From contig CM054118.1 in assembly GCA_028673005.1 (NCBI GenBank), forward strand, positions 56,985,338 to 57,049,337: a stretch of 64,000 bases of DNA, in the 5' to 3' direction. Source of the stretch: Tanypteryx hageni (Eukaryota > Arthropoda > Insecta > Odonata > Petaluridae). The position numbers were made by a program, and so were the translations under genes. Positions 1-11,989 of this stretch are shown piece after piece (within the stretch, counting starts at the first letter, position 1; each line of letters opens with the position of its first letter). A model generated the notes under the pieces. That model made no database searches, was not told where the DNA came from, and saw only the letters and a list, made by a program, of their open reading frames with translations.

Positions 1-733
1 CACATTGCGGTCCTCACAGGATCATTGCCAATTAAGGCGGAGGACGTCGAGGGCGACCTGAAGAAGGACGGTGTGGAAGGGAGGATGGAGTGGAGGGGGA
101 GAGGAAGTCTTCGTAGAGGAAAAAAAGGGGATGAGATAGTTCGCACATAAAAGGGAAGGTCACGTGACGGTGTGGAGGAGGGATGAATAGGGTTTGGATG
201 GAGGAGTAAGAATAGAAAAGGTGTAGCGATAAAATAATATGACGGGAATGATGCGGGAGTTCCTAATAATAAGGAACTATTTGGTTTTCTAAATTTTTCG
301 AAAACGTTTGAAAAATTGGAATAAGATATTTCGGACGAGTTTTATATTTCCGATCAAGTTCGTATATTTGCTACCCCAAACGCAGTCCGCGAGGTATAAC
401 TTGAGCTATAACAACCTGGAAAAGTTTAATGTAGAGGATCTCTCATAAGGGGTTTCAGCCAATCACTGATGGACAACGCCGTGCACAATCAGTGTGTCTG
501 CCTTTCCCTTCACTTTCTTGTGTGTGTCATTCTCCTTATTTTTGTCAGAGCTTAAGTTGGACTTCAATGACTATAACCGCACATTGGCCAAATATTTCTC
601 TCTTTTTAAATTTCAATAGCGAAATATTTACATTAATAAATATTAGCTAGATATAAATTGATGGAAAGAATTGGTCGAAGATCATTATACAGACATGCAC
701 AAGCTGAAATATGAGAAATTTGAAACGAGAGAA
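1..733. other. Non-coding AT-rich DNA
   Basis: The first 240 bases are moderately G- and A-rich on the plus strand; the rest is AT-rich. No open frame, RNA gene or mobile-element end stands out. Confidence 0.6.
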
Positions 734-806
734 TTAGTCTTAGTTCAGTGGAAGAATATCCTTCATGCAAGTGTACGACCCTGGTTCGATTCCCAGTCAT
801 GGCATG
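734..806 (+). repeat. tRNA-like SINE head or tRNA pseudogene
   Basis: An A-box-like TAGTTCAGTGG lies at 741-751 and a B-box GGTTCGATTCC at 783-793, at tRNA-like spacing. The letters between resemble a metazoan tRNA-Gly (GGAAGAATA after the A box). The anticodon stem does not pair, the T stem lacks one G, and the acceptor ends do not match, so this is not a working tRNA. Presence of the internal pol III promoter boxes is seen directly; calling it a SINE head rather than a lone tRNA pseudogene is inference. Confidence 0.5.
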
Positions 807-1470
807 TATTTTGTCCTCCTCTTAAATTTCCCATTAGCTAGATAATTGTATGCAAATGCTGTTCGTTTCATTATCATTTAAAAATATATTATATTGTTAG
901 ATACGTGATTATATAAAGATGCTTGCGGGAATACGCAAAAAACTTTGATACCGAAGCGAAAATATATCCAAGATAGGATCAATTGCGAAAATGTGTAAAT
1001 CGAGTCGTATCTTAGGTTCATTTGAATGAAAGTTCATTTCAATGATTTGCATTTATAAAAAAATAATATGATTTGGCGCAATTACGAAAAATCTGCTCGT
1101 CGCGTTAGTCGCTATTTTACCGGCAGATTTTATGAAGAATTTAATCAAAATAATCTCATAAAAGAGTGATTTCTACGAACGTTTAAATTTTAAAATCCGC
1201 GTAAAAACCGCTTTTGCATTATACAAAGAGGATCGCGGTTTCGAGTCGTTTCCAGCAACACGGAGAAGAATCGCGCCTCAGCGGGGGCGTAACGTTTCAG
1301 AACGGAGAGATTAATCCAGAATAATTGCAATCATCAACGAAACACGTTTCGATTTTCATTCTCTCTCCAATCATTTCCATAAAATTTCTCGGGAGCCTTC
1401 GGGGACGATAAAGGATTTGGTAGTAGATTCCTGGTCTGTGCAAAAAAGAAAAGGTCGAAATTGGAGTGAA
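807..1470. other. Non-coding AT-rich DNA
   Basis: AT-rich sequence with many stops in all frames. Nothing recognisable apart from a slightly GC-richer segment near 1200-1300. Confidence 0.55.
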
Positions 1471-1474
1471 TCGT

Positions 1475-1790
1475 CGAGGTGGCGTCGGTCGGAAAGAGAA
1501 GGGAAGAAAGGTTTCGAAGAGGGTTTCGGTAGGATTGAGAAAGAGGGAGAGAAGAGGGATGTGTGGGTGGGGGAGGCAAGGAAGGAGGGAAAAGAGGAAG
1601 AGGCAGGAGGGGTCGAACAAGGGGACGATTGAGAGAGCAAAATGAGGATCACTTGAGCGGATGTGGCGTGGCACTGTGGATCCTGGAAGGGGTTAGAGAG
1701 GGAAAAAGGGGTTCCGGAGGATTCTCTTGGGAGGAAGAAGAAAGGGGAGAGAGAGATGGAGGAAGGGGAGGGAGGTAAACATTGCTCGAG
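1475..1790 (+). repeat. Polypurine tract
   Basis: The plus strand is almost all G and A, with GAGGGA/GAGAGA-type words and no fixed unit. Open frames on both strands over this tract are low-complexity translations (Arg/Glu/Gly-rich or Ser/Pro/Leu-rich) and are not genes. No matching pyrimidine tract follows here. Confidence 0.8.
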
Positions 1791-1960
1791 AGGGTGGGAA
1801 TGTAAGGCGGAATTAGCCCGAGGCTCGGAGAAATTTCACCTACGAACAACGCCGACGCAGTTGATTAATCAGATTGCGCTCACAACGAACTTGTATTAAT
1901 TATATTACTTGGGGTGAAAGGTTTTTGTCATGTTCCCAGAAATTTTAGTTTGGCTTTTTT

Positions 1961-2320
1961 ACTTTCTCCATATACGAAGTATAGAGAGTATTGTTTTCAT
2001 GAAAAAAATCGAATTCGAGATTTCAACGGGCTATTTTCCCGATGATGTCTGTGACAGGAATTTTGTGGGTGCTCTAACTCATAAATTATTAATCATGTCA
2101 ACGCAAAATTTTATATTTGACATTTTTGTTAAAGGAATAAGAAATGATTAGTTTTTGGTAAAAATCGGTCAAACGGAAGTGGGCGTTTACTCTTAGCACA
2201 TCCGTTTTAAAAAATATTTTAATATTTGCTTTAATATCTGATCAATGTAAAAAAGTATTGGAATAAGAGTTGTAGGAAATTTAATTTTCTACAACGTTTG
2301 TTCGAAACACTTCAAAGATA
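1961..2320 (+). mobile_element. Dispersed element family A, copy 1 (3'-truncated)
   Basis: This copy begins with the family's hairpin region (ACTTTCTCCATATACGAAGT, then GAGAGTA), followed by ATGAAAAAAATCGAATTCGA and the block reading GTGGGTGCTCTAACTCAT. It then carries the shared stretch containing GGTCAA.CGGAAGTGGG and TTGTAGGAAATTTAATTTTC. It lacks the long internal microsatellite found in other copies, and similarity stops near 2320, so the far end is lost. Other copies lie at 21192-22572 (minus), 43188-43881 (plus) and 55701-56297 (minus). No coding function is claimed. Confidence 0.75.
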
Positions 2321-2666
2321 TTATATGGTCGAAATTTTTGGGGGTCGGATGAGATCTCACTTAAAAATTGAAATATGTATATTACTAACTTATCTCTGAA
2401 CCACTTCGAAAACCGTGAAATTTTTTATTCCGAACTTAGTCTTTATCAGTTGAATATTTTGATTGCTAAACCCTGGTTAATTATTGGTATTATCGCAAAT
2501 CCAGGTCAAAGCAAAATTTATCGAACTGATATGGTTCGCACACAGTTCGTTGAAGCATATTTATATTGGTGTTTTATTTGAATAATGGATATTCTTTACC
2601 TGAATCGGCCCATTAAAATCTACAGTCGAGAAAGATAGCACCTGCGAATGCCGTTTATCTGCAATG

Positions 2667-2796
2667 ATCAGGACCAGTGGCGTAGCGGACGCACCCGAAA
2701 CTCCCGCGCGGAGGGCCAATATTTTTTTCGTGTGGTCCTTAAATTTTTTTCCGGGACATCAATTTTGTTTTGGCGGGGTACGCCACTGATCAGGAC
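2667..2796. mobile_element. Non-autonomous hAT-type MITE with 8-bp target duplications
   Basis: The 114-bp element spans 2675-2788. It starts CAGTGGCGTA and ends TACGCCACTG, a perfect 10-bp terminal inverted repeat. It is flanked on both sides by the 8-bp direct repeat ATCAGGAC (2667-2674 and 2789-2796). Eight-base duplications and CAGTGGCG-type ends are characteristic of the hAT superfamily. There is no coding capacity, so it would need a transposase from elsewhere. A relative in opposite orientation lies at 24686-24837, also with an 8-bp duplication. Confidence 0.88.
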
Positions 2797-5634
2797 CATA
2801 GGGTTCGTAAATAAACGTTTGTTGCGTCATAACTGAATTAAATTTTCCGTTCATGTGCGTTACGACCGCAATGTTTGCATCGTGTATTAAGTTATTTTTT
2901 TAGATTCCAACAAATAATAACGAAAAAGACTTCTTTTTGCATATCAAATATTTAAAAAATTAAAGAAAGCTAATAATCGACGGCGATTCGACCACTGTTA
3001 GAAATTTGCGTACAAAATCCGATTTTAAATTCCGGCGCTTGATGAATTTCTTCTGAAGCAATCAAGGACGCACGAAATATATTTCAATTCATAATATCTT
3101 CTTAGCATAATAACTCTCTGGAAGTTATATTTATTTTTACATTTTAATTTTGGAAAACTAAAGCGTACATTGCGATTGTCAGGAAAGATAGTTTGCCTCA
3201 AAGTTATACATATCGATTTAAATTGACGCGTCAGAAAGTTGGGTAGGAAGTTCGTTTGGAGTAAGATATCTTCTTCCAACTCATCTCCTCTAAAACTACC
3301 AGGAGCAATTGAATTTCTCGAATATATGCCAGGGCGCGATTCTGGGGGTACATCTACCGTGCCCTAAATTCTCCAAAAGTTCTCCATTTTGAGCGAAAAT
3401 ATCATGATACCAGCGAGTTTCCCGAAACACAGAACGAACATATTTTTCATTTACATATCCTGCCTCATCTCCATGCATTAAGGAGAAACACGTCTCTCTA
3501 AAATTTCCGACGCGGAGAGAAAGACTTAATTGAGAAGACGCTTTTTAAATGATTAAGGGACATGCATACGCGATGAGGTTTTCGGCGGCGGGCTAAAGCC
3601 GAATTTGTTTTCGGAGTGAGCCGAAAGGCCTTAATTTCATTCCTGAAAAATAATGTTAAAAATAGAAACAAAGAAAGAAAGACACGTTCGACATCTCCTG
3701 GGCATTGCACGTGCAAAACGGAGCTGGGCTCGTTAAAAAAAAAATAATTGGAAGATTTTTATCGCGTATTTATAAAAATTACCCGAGTAGTCTGGTTTAA
3801 AAAAATAAAGGCAAGGGCGCGAGGGAATAAGGGGTTGCCAAGGGTTTATTCATCGAGGGAAGGGGGAGGGAAAGGAGTGGAAGGGTGGAAAAGGGTAATC
3901 GGAGTGTGAACGGCAAATCGCGTTATTCCCGTCACGTTGCACTTCAGGGGTTAGGGGTTTTCCAAAGGGTGTGTGGCGAAGTAATGCAGGGAGCCTTTGG
4001 GGAGGTCGGAGGGGGAGTTAGGGAAAGGGAGTCGGCGCAGAGGGGAGACTTGAATGAACGAGATAGGGACCGCGTGGATAAAGAGGGACTCAAGGGGATT
4101 GATGCGTTCAATGGAAAGGGTAGGATGTGTCCGAAAGAAGACGGACGAAGGAGAGATTGGGTCTGCACGTTGGGAAGGATGGATCGTTGATCGAACAGAT
4201 ATCGTCGCGATCTTAACGATTGAGGCGTTAAAGTCGAAGCATTTGGAATGTTTAAATAAAGAGGCCTAATCCTAATCCCGGCTAGAATAATTTTTGTCAT
4301 TTCTTTCTCCTCGTTAATGAATTTTGGAGGTGAAAGTGTTCTTTGTTATATGAGGAAGGCGATTGGATATTTAATAGGGATAAAAAATGCGTCATTCTAG
4401 AGATGCGCTATTTGAGTTAACTTTTAAAAGGACCGCGATTCGTAAATATACATCCGCATGTCTGGTGATTCAAAGAATACACATCTGAAAAATGAATCTA
4501 TATAGTAAACACAGAAGTGTTGTAGGAAACTCTTATCCAACAGTTGTTGTAGAACAATGTAAATAATAAACGTAAATTTCACATGAATGCAACAAATTAA
4601 AACGTTTTTTATTTTCATTGTCATGAAACAGTTCGACCATTTTATGCCGGAAACTATCACATTCATCTTTGTTTTACAAATTAAAAACTGATAATCTGTA
4701 AGATTATTTGTTTAGTAATGCCATTAAAAATATGACAATAGATAATGACAACAGAATTTTAAAATCAATCATAAGTTTATATAATATACTCACTGATTGG
4801 CTATTAGTCATCCATTAGAGGAACAATATTAAATTTTTATATTCTCTCGTAGTATTTTCAATGACATTAGTAAAATTTGATATTTTATATCTTTGACACT
4901 TCATTCGCACATTCATGCTGCCAACAGAAACCATCAGCTATTAGACGATAAATAAGTTGCCCAGTTTGAATAAAACTTAGAAAATTTTCTTTTTCACGAA
5001 TTTGTTAAAAAAGTGAAAAGTTTTGCACTAAACTAGTAAAAATATACGCAAAACAATACGCATTATCAGTTAGGTACTGTCAAAATTGTCGTTCAGCGTA
5101 GGGTACATACAGTAATGCGAAATATTTAGGCTATTTATCAACTTTCATTGTTAAGAACACGATAGTTATTCGTTTAAATTCTGTTTTTTCTACCAATTCG
5201 CCCCTATTTAGACCAATTCATTTTATTTGTCTCTTTTACGGCGCTCACTCCGCCTTCAAAGGTGAGGATTCGCTCTGGATTTCCAGTCGATGTCCTGAAC
5301 AAGTACCAAGCGCCACCCTTATCCCTCGACGTTTGGTTTGACTTATTTATTTGCTCTACCCTTTTACGTTAAGAACCCTGGCAAACACTCCACGCTGGCT
5401 GAAGGGTATAGGGAAAAGGAGAGAGGGAGGGATGGGTCAGGGTTGGAAAGGGAGTCGTGGAAACCAGTGAGAGAAAGAGAGGGAAAACGGGAGGAGCAAG
5501 AGTGGAGAAGCATGCCTATAGGGGTTTTCCTGTTTAAACGAAACACTTGCGATACTGCATACTTCTAATGTTGTTGAAATGATGTGAAACGATGCCAATT
5601 TTCTTGTAGATAACTATTACATACGCATATCTCT
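2797..5634. other. Non-coding stretch with G-rich segment
   Basis: Mostly AT-rich. From about 3825 to 4190 the plus strand is G- and A-rich, which opens spurious frames on both strands. A short purine tract lies at 5400-5510. No gene, tRNA or element ends were recognised. Confidence 0.5.
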
Positions 5635-5965
5635 CGATTTTCTCTGTACGTGCGTTCCTGGAAAAGATCGTGCAATGCGAAACAGCGCAAAGCGGAATAG
5701 ATTCATTCATAGGAATACATGAGGTTATATTTGAGCGCCGTCTTGACCTCAGCATGTGTCAATTTAGTTGCATTGTAATAGGTATGGCTTCCTTTATCCT
5801 GTCTCATAACCTCTTTAATCGAGCTGAAACTTTCGGTCATATTTTATCCTCGGAGACAGTTTCAAAAACTTGCTAAAGCAAAATTGATGGTCGCGTAATT
5901 CGTGGTATTTATCAAAAAGAAAACCGTATTAAACCGAATAAGTGCAAAGCGAAACTCCGATATTC
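5635..5965 (+). repeat. Diverged dispersed repeat, copy 1 of 2
   Basis: Shares ordered blocks with 11990-12290: AAAAGATCGTG.AA.GCGAAA near the start, then TTTATCCT.TCT.A.AAC, GGAGAC.GTT.CAAA, GCTAAAG..AAATT and finally TG.AAAGCGAAACT. The pair differs at many positions, so it is old. Short AAAGCGAAA words near both ends recall the ends of pogo/Tigger-type transposons, but no clear inverted repeats or target duplications were found. The class is uncertain. Confidence 0.55.
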
Positions 5966-6689
5966 TATTTGGCGATCCGTACCTAAAGGTATAATTTTTC
6001 CTCAAAACTTTATAAAAGAATACAATTAAAAATGCACCAGTAACTACCGTAAATTATATATTTTTATTCTGTGCATCGAAAAATTAGTTAGACGCGAATG
6101 AAGTGACATTTGGATTCGAAACAATATTTAAATGTAATACATTCAGTAATTCTTAATAATTACATATAGTATAGGTACTAATATTGGTGACGTGTTTACG
6201 TTTCAGCAAACTATTATCATTATCGTGACATGAGTCCCGACTTGTGTTTCTTAATTGTCAATTTGCTGTTTGAGATTGAGATCCGTTTCCTAAACGGATG
6301 AGAAAATTAACTTCCCAACAAATTTTCACTTTATTTAAAAAAATAACCAGGTTTTCATATCGCTATGTCATCGCCAGGTGAAAAATATTGCATTGCGACG
6401 CTTGATTGCGATGCTCGAAATGTAATTCGTCGATTCGCAAAGGGAGTATTTAATTATTGACGAAAAAAGATGTTTTCATACGTTTTAATTATCTAGGTCC
6501 AGTTTAGTGAATAAAGGGTTCGAAAAATAAGAATCTGTTTGTCAATAGTTTTTCAAAGATAACATGTGAATTATTGTTTCTGAAACTGACAGAACCTAAT
6601 TGAAAATTAAATCAAAGCGTACAAATCCACCCGAATCCTAAAACAATAATAAGAGATTTTAATTGGACGGATTACAAAATGTGGAGTGC
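5966..6689. other. Non-coding AT-rich DNA
   Basis: No gene or repeat recognised. A clean region of low GC content ahead of the purine tract. Confidence 0.5.
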
Positions 6690-6990
6690 TAGCTACGATT
6701 AAGATAGATAGAAAGAAAAAAAGCAAATCGAAAAAGAGTGTAGCGAAACAATAAAATGGCAGGAGAGAAGCTAGGGAGGCAATATAGAAGATAACATATG
6801 GAAAAGCGCGTGATGCGATTGTTTTAGGGATAGACGGGTTATAAATAGAGATATGGTGGCAAAAAGAATATATAGAAGATATTAACAATAGGAAAAATGG
6901 GTAGAGAGAGAGGAAGTGAAATAGAGAGAGATAAATATAGATATGAAGAGAGATAGGTAGACGTAAAAAGAGTGGGCAGATAGATTGGAA
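6690..6990 (+). repeat. Purine/GATA-rich tract, left part
   Basis: Plus strand rich in GATAGA, GAGAGA and AGATAG words. The same composition resumes at about 8360, on the other side of the LINE fragment, so the two parts were probably one tract before the LINE inserted. A reverse-strand open frame over it is a low-complexity shadow. Confidence 0.7.
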
Positions 6991-7044
6991 AGAAATATAT
7001 ATATATATATATCATAGGTAGTCTGTCCGTAGACAGGTCCGTGG

Positions 7045-7338
7045 TTATTCATGGTTAAACCTGGTTCTCCATATACTCCTATATTCCGCTGTCTTCTTCA
7101 TATCTTGATAACTCTCTTTCCCTTTCAAATCGTCTATCAACTGAAACCTTTTTCTACCTCTTTCCCCTTTTCCATCTAGTTTTCCTTCTAACACGTCTTT
7201 AATCATACTCTCTGTCCTCAGGTAATGTCCAACCCAGTTTGCCTTCCCCTTTCTAATAGTCTGTATAATCATTTGCTTCTCTCCTACTCTTCGTAGCACA
7301 TCGTTTTTCATCCTATCTGTCCATTTTATCTTCAGCAT
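7045..7338 (-). pseudogene. LINE 1 C-terminal domain
   Basis: A 97-residue piece matching the region downstream of the RT in many insect LINEs: KIKWTDRMKNDVLRRV, then ANWVGHYLR and an EGK..GK.ERGRKR segment, ending IWRTRF. Between this piece and the YADD piece the expected ETWTLRK-type text can be read in other frames (about 7350-7560), with stops. Function of this domain in the family is not well defined. Confidence 0.8.
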
Positions 7339-7576
7339 TCTCCTCCAAGTCTACATTTCAAGGCTTTCCAAGTATTTGATGTCATTTTTCCTTAGCGTCC
7401 ACGTTTCTGCCCCGTACAAATCTATACTCCATACATATCAATTTATGAACTTCTTGCGGATATATTCCCTTAAATAGGTGTTTCTTTCTTCTGAAAGCCG
7501 CTTTTCCTTTTCCTATTCTAGTCCTGATCTCATCCATACATTTTGCTTCTCTTTTTATGATTCCTCAAAGGTATTT

Positions 7577-7807
7577 TTAGTCTGAAACTTGTTCTTGAGG
7601 CTTTCCTCCAATAGTTATGTTCATATTCTCTTCTTTGTCCGATTTTCGAATGACCTTTGATTTTTCTGAATTTATTTCCATACTGTATTTTCTACCTGTT
7701 ATTACTAGTATATTGAACATTTTCTGGAGTTCCTCTTCCTTTCTTGCTAGAAGTACTTGATCATCCGCGTATTTTACTGCTCTTATAATCTTTCCTCCAA
7801 TTTTCAA
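7577..7807 (-). pseudogene. LINE 1 reverse transcriptase, catalytic YADD part
   Basis: A 76-residue segment carrying RT motif C as AVKYADDQVLLA, with the two catalytic Asp residues intact, followed by the motif D region (YSMEINSEKSKV). It ends at a stop near 7577. It belongs to the same element as the flanking RT pieces and is joined to them only by frameshifts. Confidence 0.85.
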
Positions 7808-7866
7808 GTCTCCTGTGCCTTCTAACGCTTCTTACATTCGACTTTCTCCATATATATTGAATAGGG

Positions 7867-8250
7867 TCAGCGATAGGCAGCAGCTTGATTCACATATAGA
7901 TTCCTGATCAGTCTCCTGTCTTTCCAGTCTGCACCTATATTCTTTAATATCTTCATCAACATTTCCCAATTTACTCTATCAAAGGCCTTCTGCCAGTCTA
8001 CGAAACATACGCAGATATCTTGACTGTACTCTGTTGCCCTTTCTGATATGTTTCCAACTACCTCTATATCATCTCTAGTTCCTCGTCCTTTTCTGAAACC
8101 GAATTGATCTTCCTCTAGCATTTCTTCTGCCTTTTTCTCCAGCCTTTTATTAAGAACCTTCATGATGATCTTTGAAGTATGTGACAGAAGGCTTATTGTT
8201 CTGTAGTCTTTACACTGCTTTGCCTTTGGCTTCTTCTTTAGAGGGATCAT
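7867..8250 (-). pseudogene. LINE 1 reverse transcriptase, N-terminal part
   Basis: A 127-residue open segment of an RNA-directed DNA polymerase. Visible are the early RT region (CKDYRTISLLSHTSKI), the QFGFRKGRGTRDD segment and RT motif A as FVDWQKAFDRVNW, where the first Asp of the catalytic triad lies. It ends at a stop just after a LYVNQAAAYR segment, exactly where the conserved RQGC-type motif B should follow. The next readable text is TLFNIY, so about 25-30 residues including motif B appear deleted. The enzyme would copy LINE RNA at the target site; this copy cannot. Confidence 0.85.
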
Positions 8251-8359
8251 TGTTATTTCAAAGAAATACCGAGGCCACTTTCCCGTGTCCTAAATCTTAT
8301 TAATTAATTTTGTGATCGCTTTTAGTCCTTCTGATACCATGATTTATATATATATATAA

Positions 8360-8880
8360 AGATAGGGGGAGATAGAGTGGAAGAAATCGAAAAGATAGTG
8401 AAAAGGATAGATAGGGAGAGATAGAGAGAGACAAGAAGATGCGGAGAGATAAAGACTTATAAAGAGTTATTGACAAAGATAGCTGGAGAGATATAAAAAG
8501 AAGAAAGGGATAGCTAGGATATAAATAGAGAAGAGAGAGACGAAAGGAGAGAACAGGAAAGAAGGGCAAGGAATAGGAAGGAGAACAGTGGGTTATGCGG
8601 TGGAAGAGAGGGCATACCGCTCTCGCAGTCAAGATGGTAGGCGCGGAGGGAGGAGGTCGAAGCGATCGAGGGAGAGAGGAGGCAGTGTGGGCGTAAGGGG
8701 GGAGGGGCTCAAGTGTTTGAGGAGGAGAACTATGGAAGCGGGGCCCAATTAGGAGAGAAATGAATTCGCGGGTACCGAATGCACTCGAAAAAATTCTACC
8801 CTCCTCCCCTTTCAACCCTCCCACCCCCTCTCCCTTCCTCCACTCTCCGATTCCCCTCTCCCTTACTCCTTCCCCATCCA
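8360..8880. repeat. Purine tract switching to pyrimidine tract
   Basis: From 8360 to about 8760 the plus strand is G/A-rich (GATAGA and GAGAGA words, later GGAGGAGG). After a short mixed junction the strand becomes C/T-rich (8795-8880, CTCCCCTTTC-type). The 193-residue minus-strand frame over this region is a Ser/Leu/Pro low-complexity shadow. Confidence 0.75.
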
Positions 8881-8889
8881 ATTAAGTGT

Positions 8890-11800
8890 GCCTTCCTTTC
8901 AATGCTGCTCTCGAATGCTCCAGCGCATGCTTTTAACCCATATCATATCCATCCCACCAGCCGGTTGAGTGTGTCCTGAGTGTGGAATTGCGAGTACTTA
9001 AACCCATGAAAGTAGTAGTGGGCGCTCATTGTTTTTTTATCGGCGGTGCATGTGTCTGTTTTTATATAAATATATGTGTGGAGAAAGATACAGTTGTCGT
9101 AATAATAATTTGAACTGTTTTATTTTCTGGGCAACACAACTCACAATAGAACGATTGATAATTAACTCGACAAAATAAGCATTCGTCTTTACATATACCA
9201 ATTATTTCGAGGTTGTATCTGAGAGCTGTGTGTTACAGTGAAATGGCATTATAAAAAAAAACAAAATTTGTCTCTATAATGCTTAGTATTAAGGCAGCGA
9301 ATGATTGCATAACTTATTTTATTATTTCCGAAATGGTTAATTTTATACGTTCTAGAGTCGTTTGTAACAGTAATGACTTTTGTCCAAAATTGTTTGACGA
9401 CAAAATAGTAAGTGTATAGAATGCATAGTTGATTTTTTTGTTAAAAATACCTTTCACGCTTTGATTGAGGCTATTTTAATAGCTAAAGATTTTCTAACAC
9501 TTTATGATATACAGAGATTCGCAGCTATTTTAAATATATTCCATATCCTCAAGCAAAAAGTGATGCAATGGTTTTAAAACAGCAATATTTATTAATCATC
9601 GGACATTCGAACTCTACCCGAAATTCTACAATTTTTCCGATGAATTAGCAAAATTTTGAGTTGGTTCAACCGCAGTTATCCTTTTGCGTGGGACGCTACG
9701 AATTTACATTTGAAAATTTTATTTCATAAACGTTAGACCCATAAAAGGTTTTGTAGTTTGAAAAAATAATTTTAATTGCTCTACTTTTCGTCGTTTTAAA
9801 ACCAATCTAAATAGGAAAAATACACTAATTGTAACTTAAAAAGTCTTTTATTTCTATGATGAAATTTTCCCTCGAAGTTGAGCACTACCAAGTAGATTAT
9901 GTCCAAGCTAAATAAATGTATGTAGCGAACAAATTAGCTGAACTTATGTGTTCATTAAGCAATTTTAAGGGCTAATGTCATTCCTTTTAGGTGCGTTGAC
10001 TTGGCATGAACGTGTGCCAAGACCGTAAATTTGGTAAATGGCCGTTTACCGCAATGCAGTACGCTGGGAATCGCCTTCATTCTCCGACGGAATTCGAATG
10101 ACAGCGACCGCTGCAAAAAATATTGGAACTTTGCTCAACTCAACTCGCTCAACCTCTTCCAATGCGTACGTGACCTTCACTCAAAGTTAATATTTTTGTT
10201 TCATAGGATGAGGGTTTAAAAAGTCATTCTGTTGATGCATGTGAGCTCATTTAGGAGACCGTTATGCAGCTTTGGGTCACAATATTTTATTTCCATAATA
10301 GTTTAGCATTTGCTATACTATAGTTTATCGGCCGAAAAAAATGATTGGTTAACAATAATGAGGATTCACTTCCATTATGTCTGCTTGTTGCGAACCTGGT
10401 AACATATAATTAAGGAGGTAACTTTTTCTGATTTTTATCGGTCATTAAGGTTAAAAGTAATCACAGTAAAAAATAGAATTATTTTAATGATGATTCTCCC
10501 AATAATCATGTCTCTCGGTTTAAAAATACGTAAGTGAAGGTCTTAATGAATTGGTAGTTGTTAATAAAAAGTCACATTATCGAAAATCGAACTTTTTATA
10601 CTCCATTTAAGTCATGTCTCATTAAATTTGGGAAGTTTTTTCATTCTTTTCGGGTTTCTTTAATTGCTGGACTAGTGCGCCGAATACTTAAAAGAATGGC
10701 GATAATTAGCTGGAAGATTCCAGAGAAAAGAAAGAGGAGAGTTTAATTTCTTTAGTCATTATTCGGTATTTCCGTCTGAGCAAATCTTCCAAGATGTTTT
10801 ATGGAAATTTCGTATTTGTGCTTTATTTAGATAGTCGGTCGTTCTCTTTACATGCAAGCCATATATTGTCTGATTGTGAAGATGTTTATATTTAATTAGG
10901 TTATACTTAGCTTTATGATGTAGTCAAATAAAAAATACCAAGTTTTCACTCTCTTCTAAAAAGCTAATTAAGTCAGTAAGAAGTAATTATATACCGTGTC
11001 TCTGTGAATGGACTATTTATATAAAATGAGCCATTGATTTCGTTTAATAAGCATAAACTTTTACGAGATGTGGTAATCCGTATGTTTTGCTCATTTTTCG
11101 GGACCAATTGGATAGCGGCAAGTATTTAAGCAGCGGAATCTGTTCAGAACTGACGATGAGACTAACTTGGAACTAAGTTGGAAAGAAATGAATTAAGCGG
11201 CGAAAGAATTTTAAATGCAAAATAAATTTTAAATTTTCGATCTTAATAAAGTAAATTAATTAAACAATTGAAAACTAATGAATAGTATACGTAAATTTAC
11301 ATTACTTCTTTTGGGCGTATATATCTTATACGTGTTATTAATACTCTGTAGTACTTACATTTCTATGTATAAATCGGGATAAAGTATAATAATAATATAA
11401 GGCAGTTGGGCTGCAAGTATATGACACATTTATCCTCTCATTCTTCTTAGTTAAAAAAAATAGAATATTTCCGATGCCGGATGAATGAAACTTATTTTCG
11501 AAGCTCCACTTCGAAATTTACGAAACTCAAACTGAGGATGCATGTCGCGTCATTTTAACTAATGACGACGTAGCTCTTTTCATTCCATCTTTACCAGGCG
11601 CTTTATTTGCATCAATGGAAATCGTCTGCTATAGCATTAGGGTAACATATCTCCTCGTTTGGCAAGAAAAAATTACGGACCAACGCAAAAAATATATTAA
11701 TCCGCAAAACGTTATTAGAAAAAAATTCATCCGCTTCCTCGACCGTCGAAACACGAAATGGCGCTCGTATTTCCAGAGAACGAGAAATTAATATTCCCCA

Positions 11801-11989
11801 ATTTTCAAATTCTCTTTCTCTCTCTCTCTATGCAGATCTTGGATTTCTCTCCCTCCGATCCCTCGTCCATTATCCTTTCTCCGCGTTCTTAATGAAATCT
11901 CTTTTGTGTCGAATTGTTAAAACTTGGAATTTTAAAAATAATTCTTCACGCGCGTACATATATATGGCATTTACTTGATGATATCACGC
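8890..11989. other. Long non-coding AT-rich stretch
   Basis: About 3 kb without a supported gene or recognisable element. Short open frames (for example near 10031 and 10558) lack domain-like composition. A small (CT)n run lies at 11813-11829. Confidence 0.5.

Larger units (their letters stand above)
7012..8341 (-). mobile_element. 5'-truncated, decayed non-LTR retrotransposon (LINE 1)
   Basis: On the minus strand about 1.3 kb of reverse-transcriptase and C-terminal sequence can be followed from 8341 to about 7040, broken by stops and frameshifts. It starts inside the region just before the RT domain, so the endonuclease half is missing (5' truncation, usual for LINEs). The 3' end runs into an (AT)n stretch at 6992-7011, and (TA)n also lies beyond the 5' end at 8342-8360, consistent with insertion into TA-rich simple sequence. 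The clade was not determined. Inactive. Confidence 0.85.

Noticed and set aside
734..806. Functional tRNA-Gly gene
   Set aside because: Anticodon stem, T stem and acceptor stem do not pair.
8300..8881. 193-residue minus-strand frame
   Set aside because: Covers a purine/GATA tract and the end of LINE 1; low complexity, no domain.
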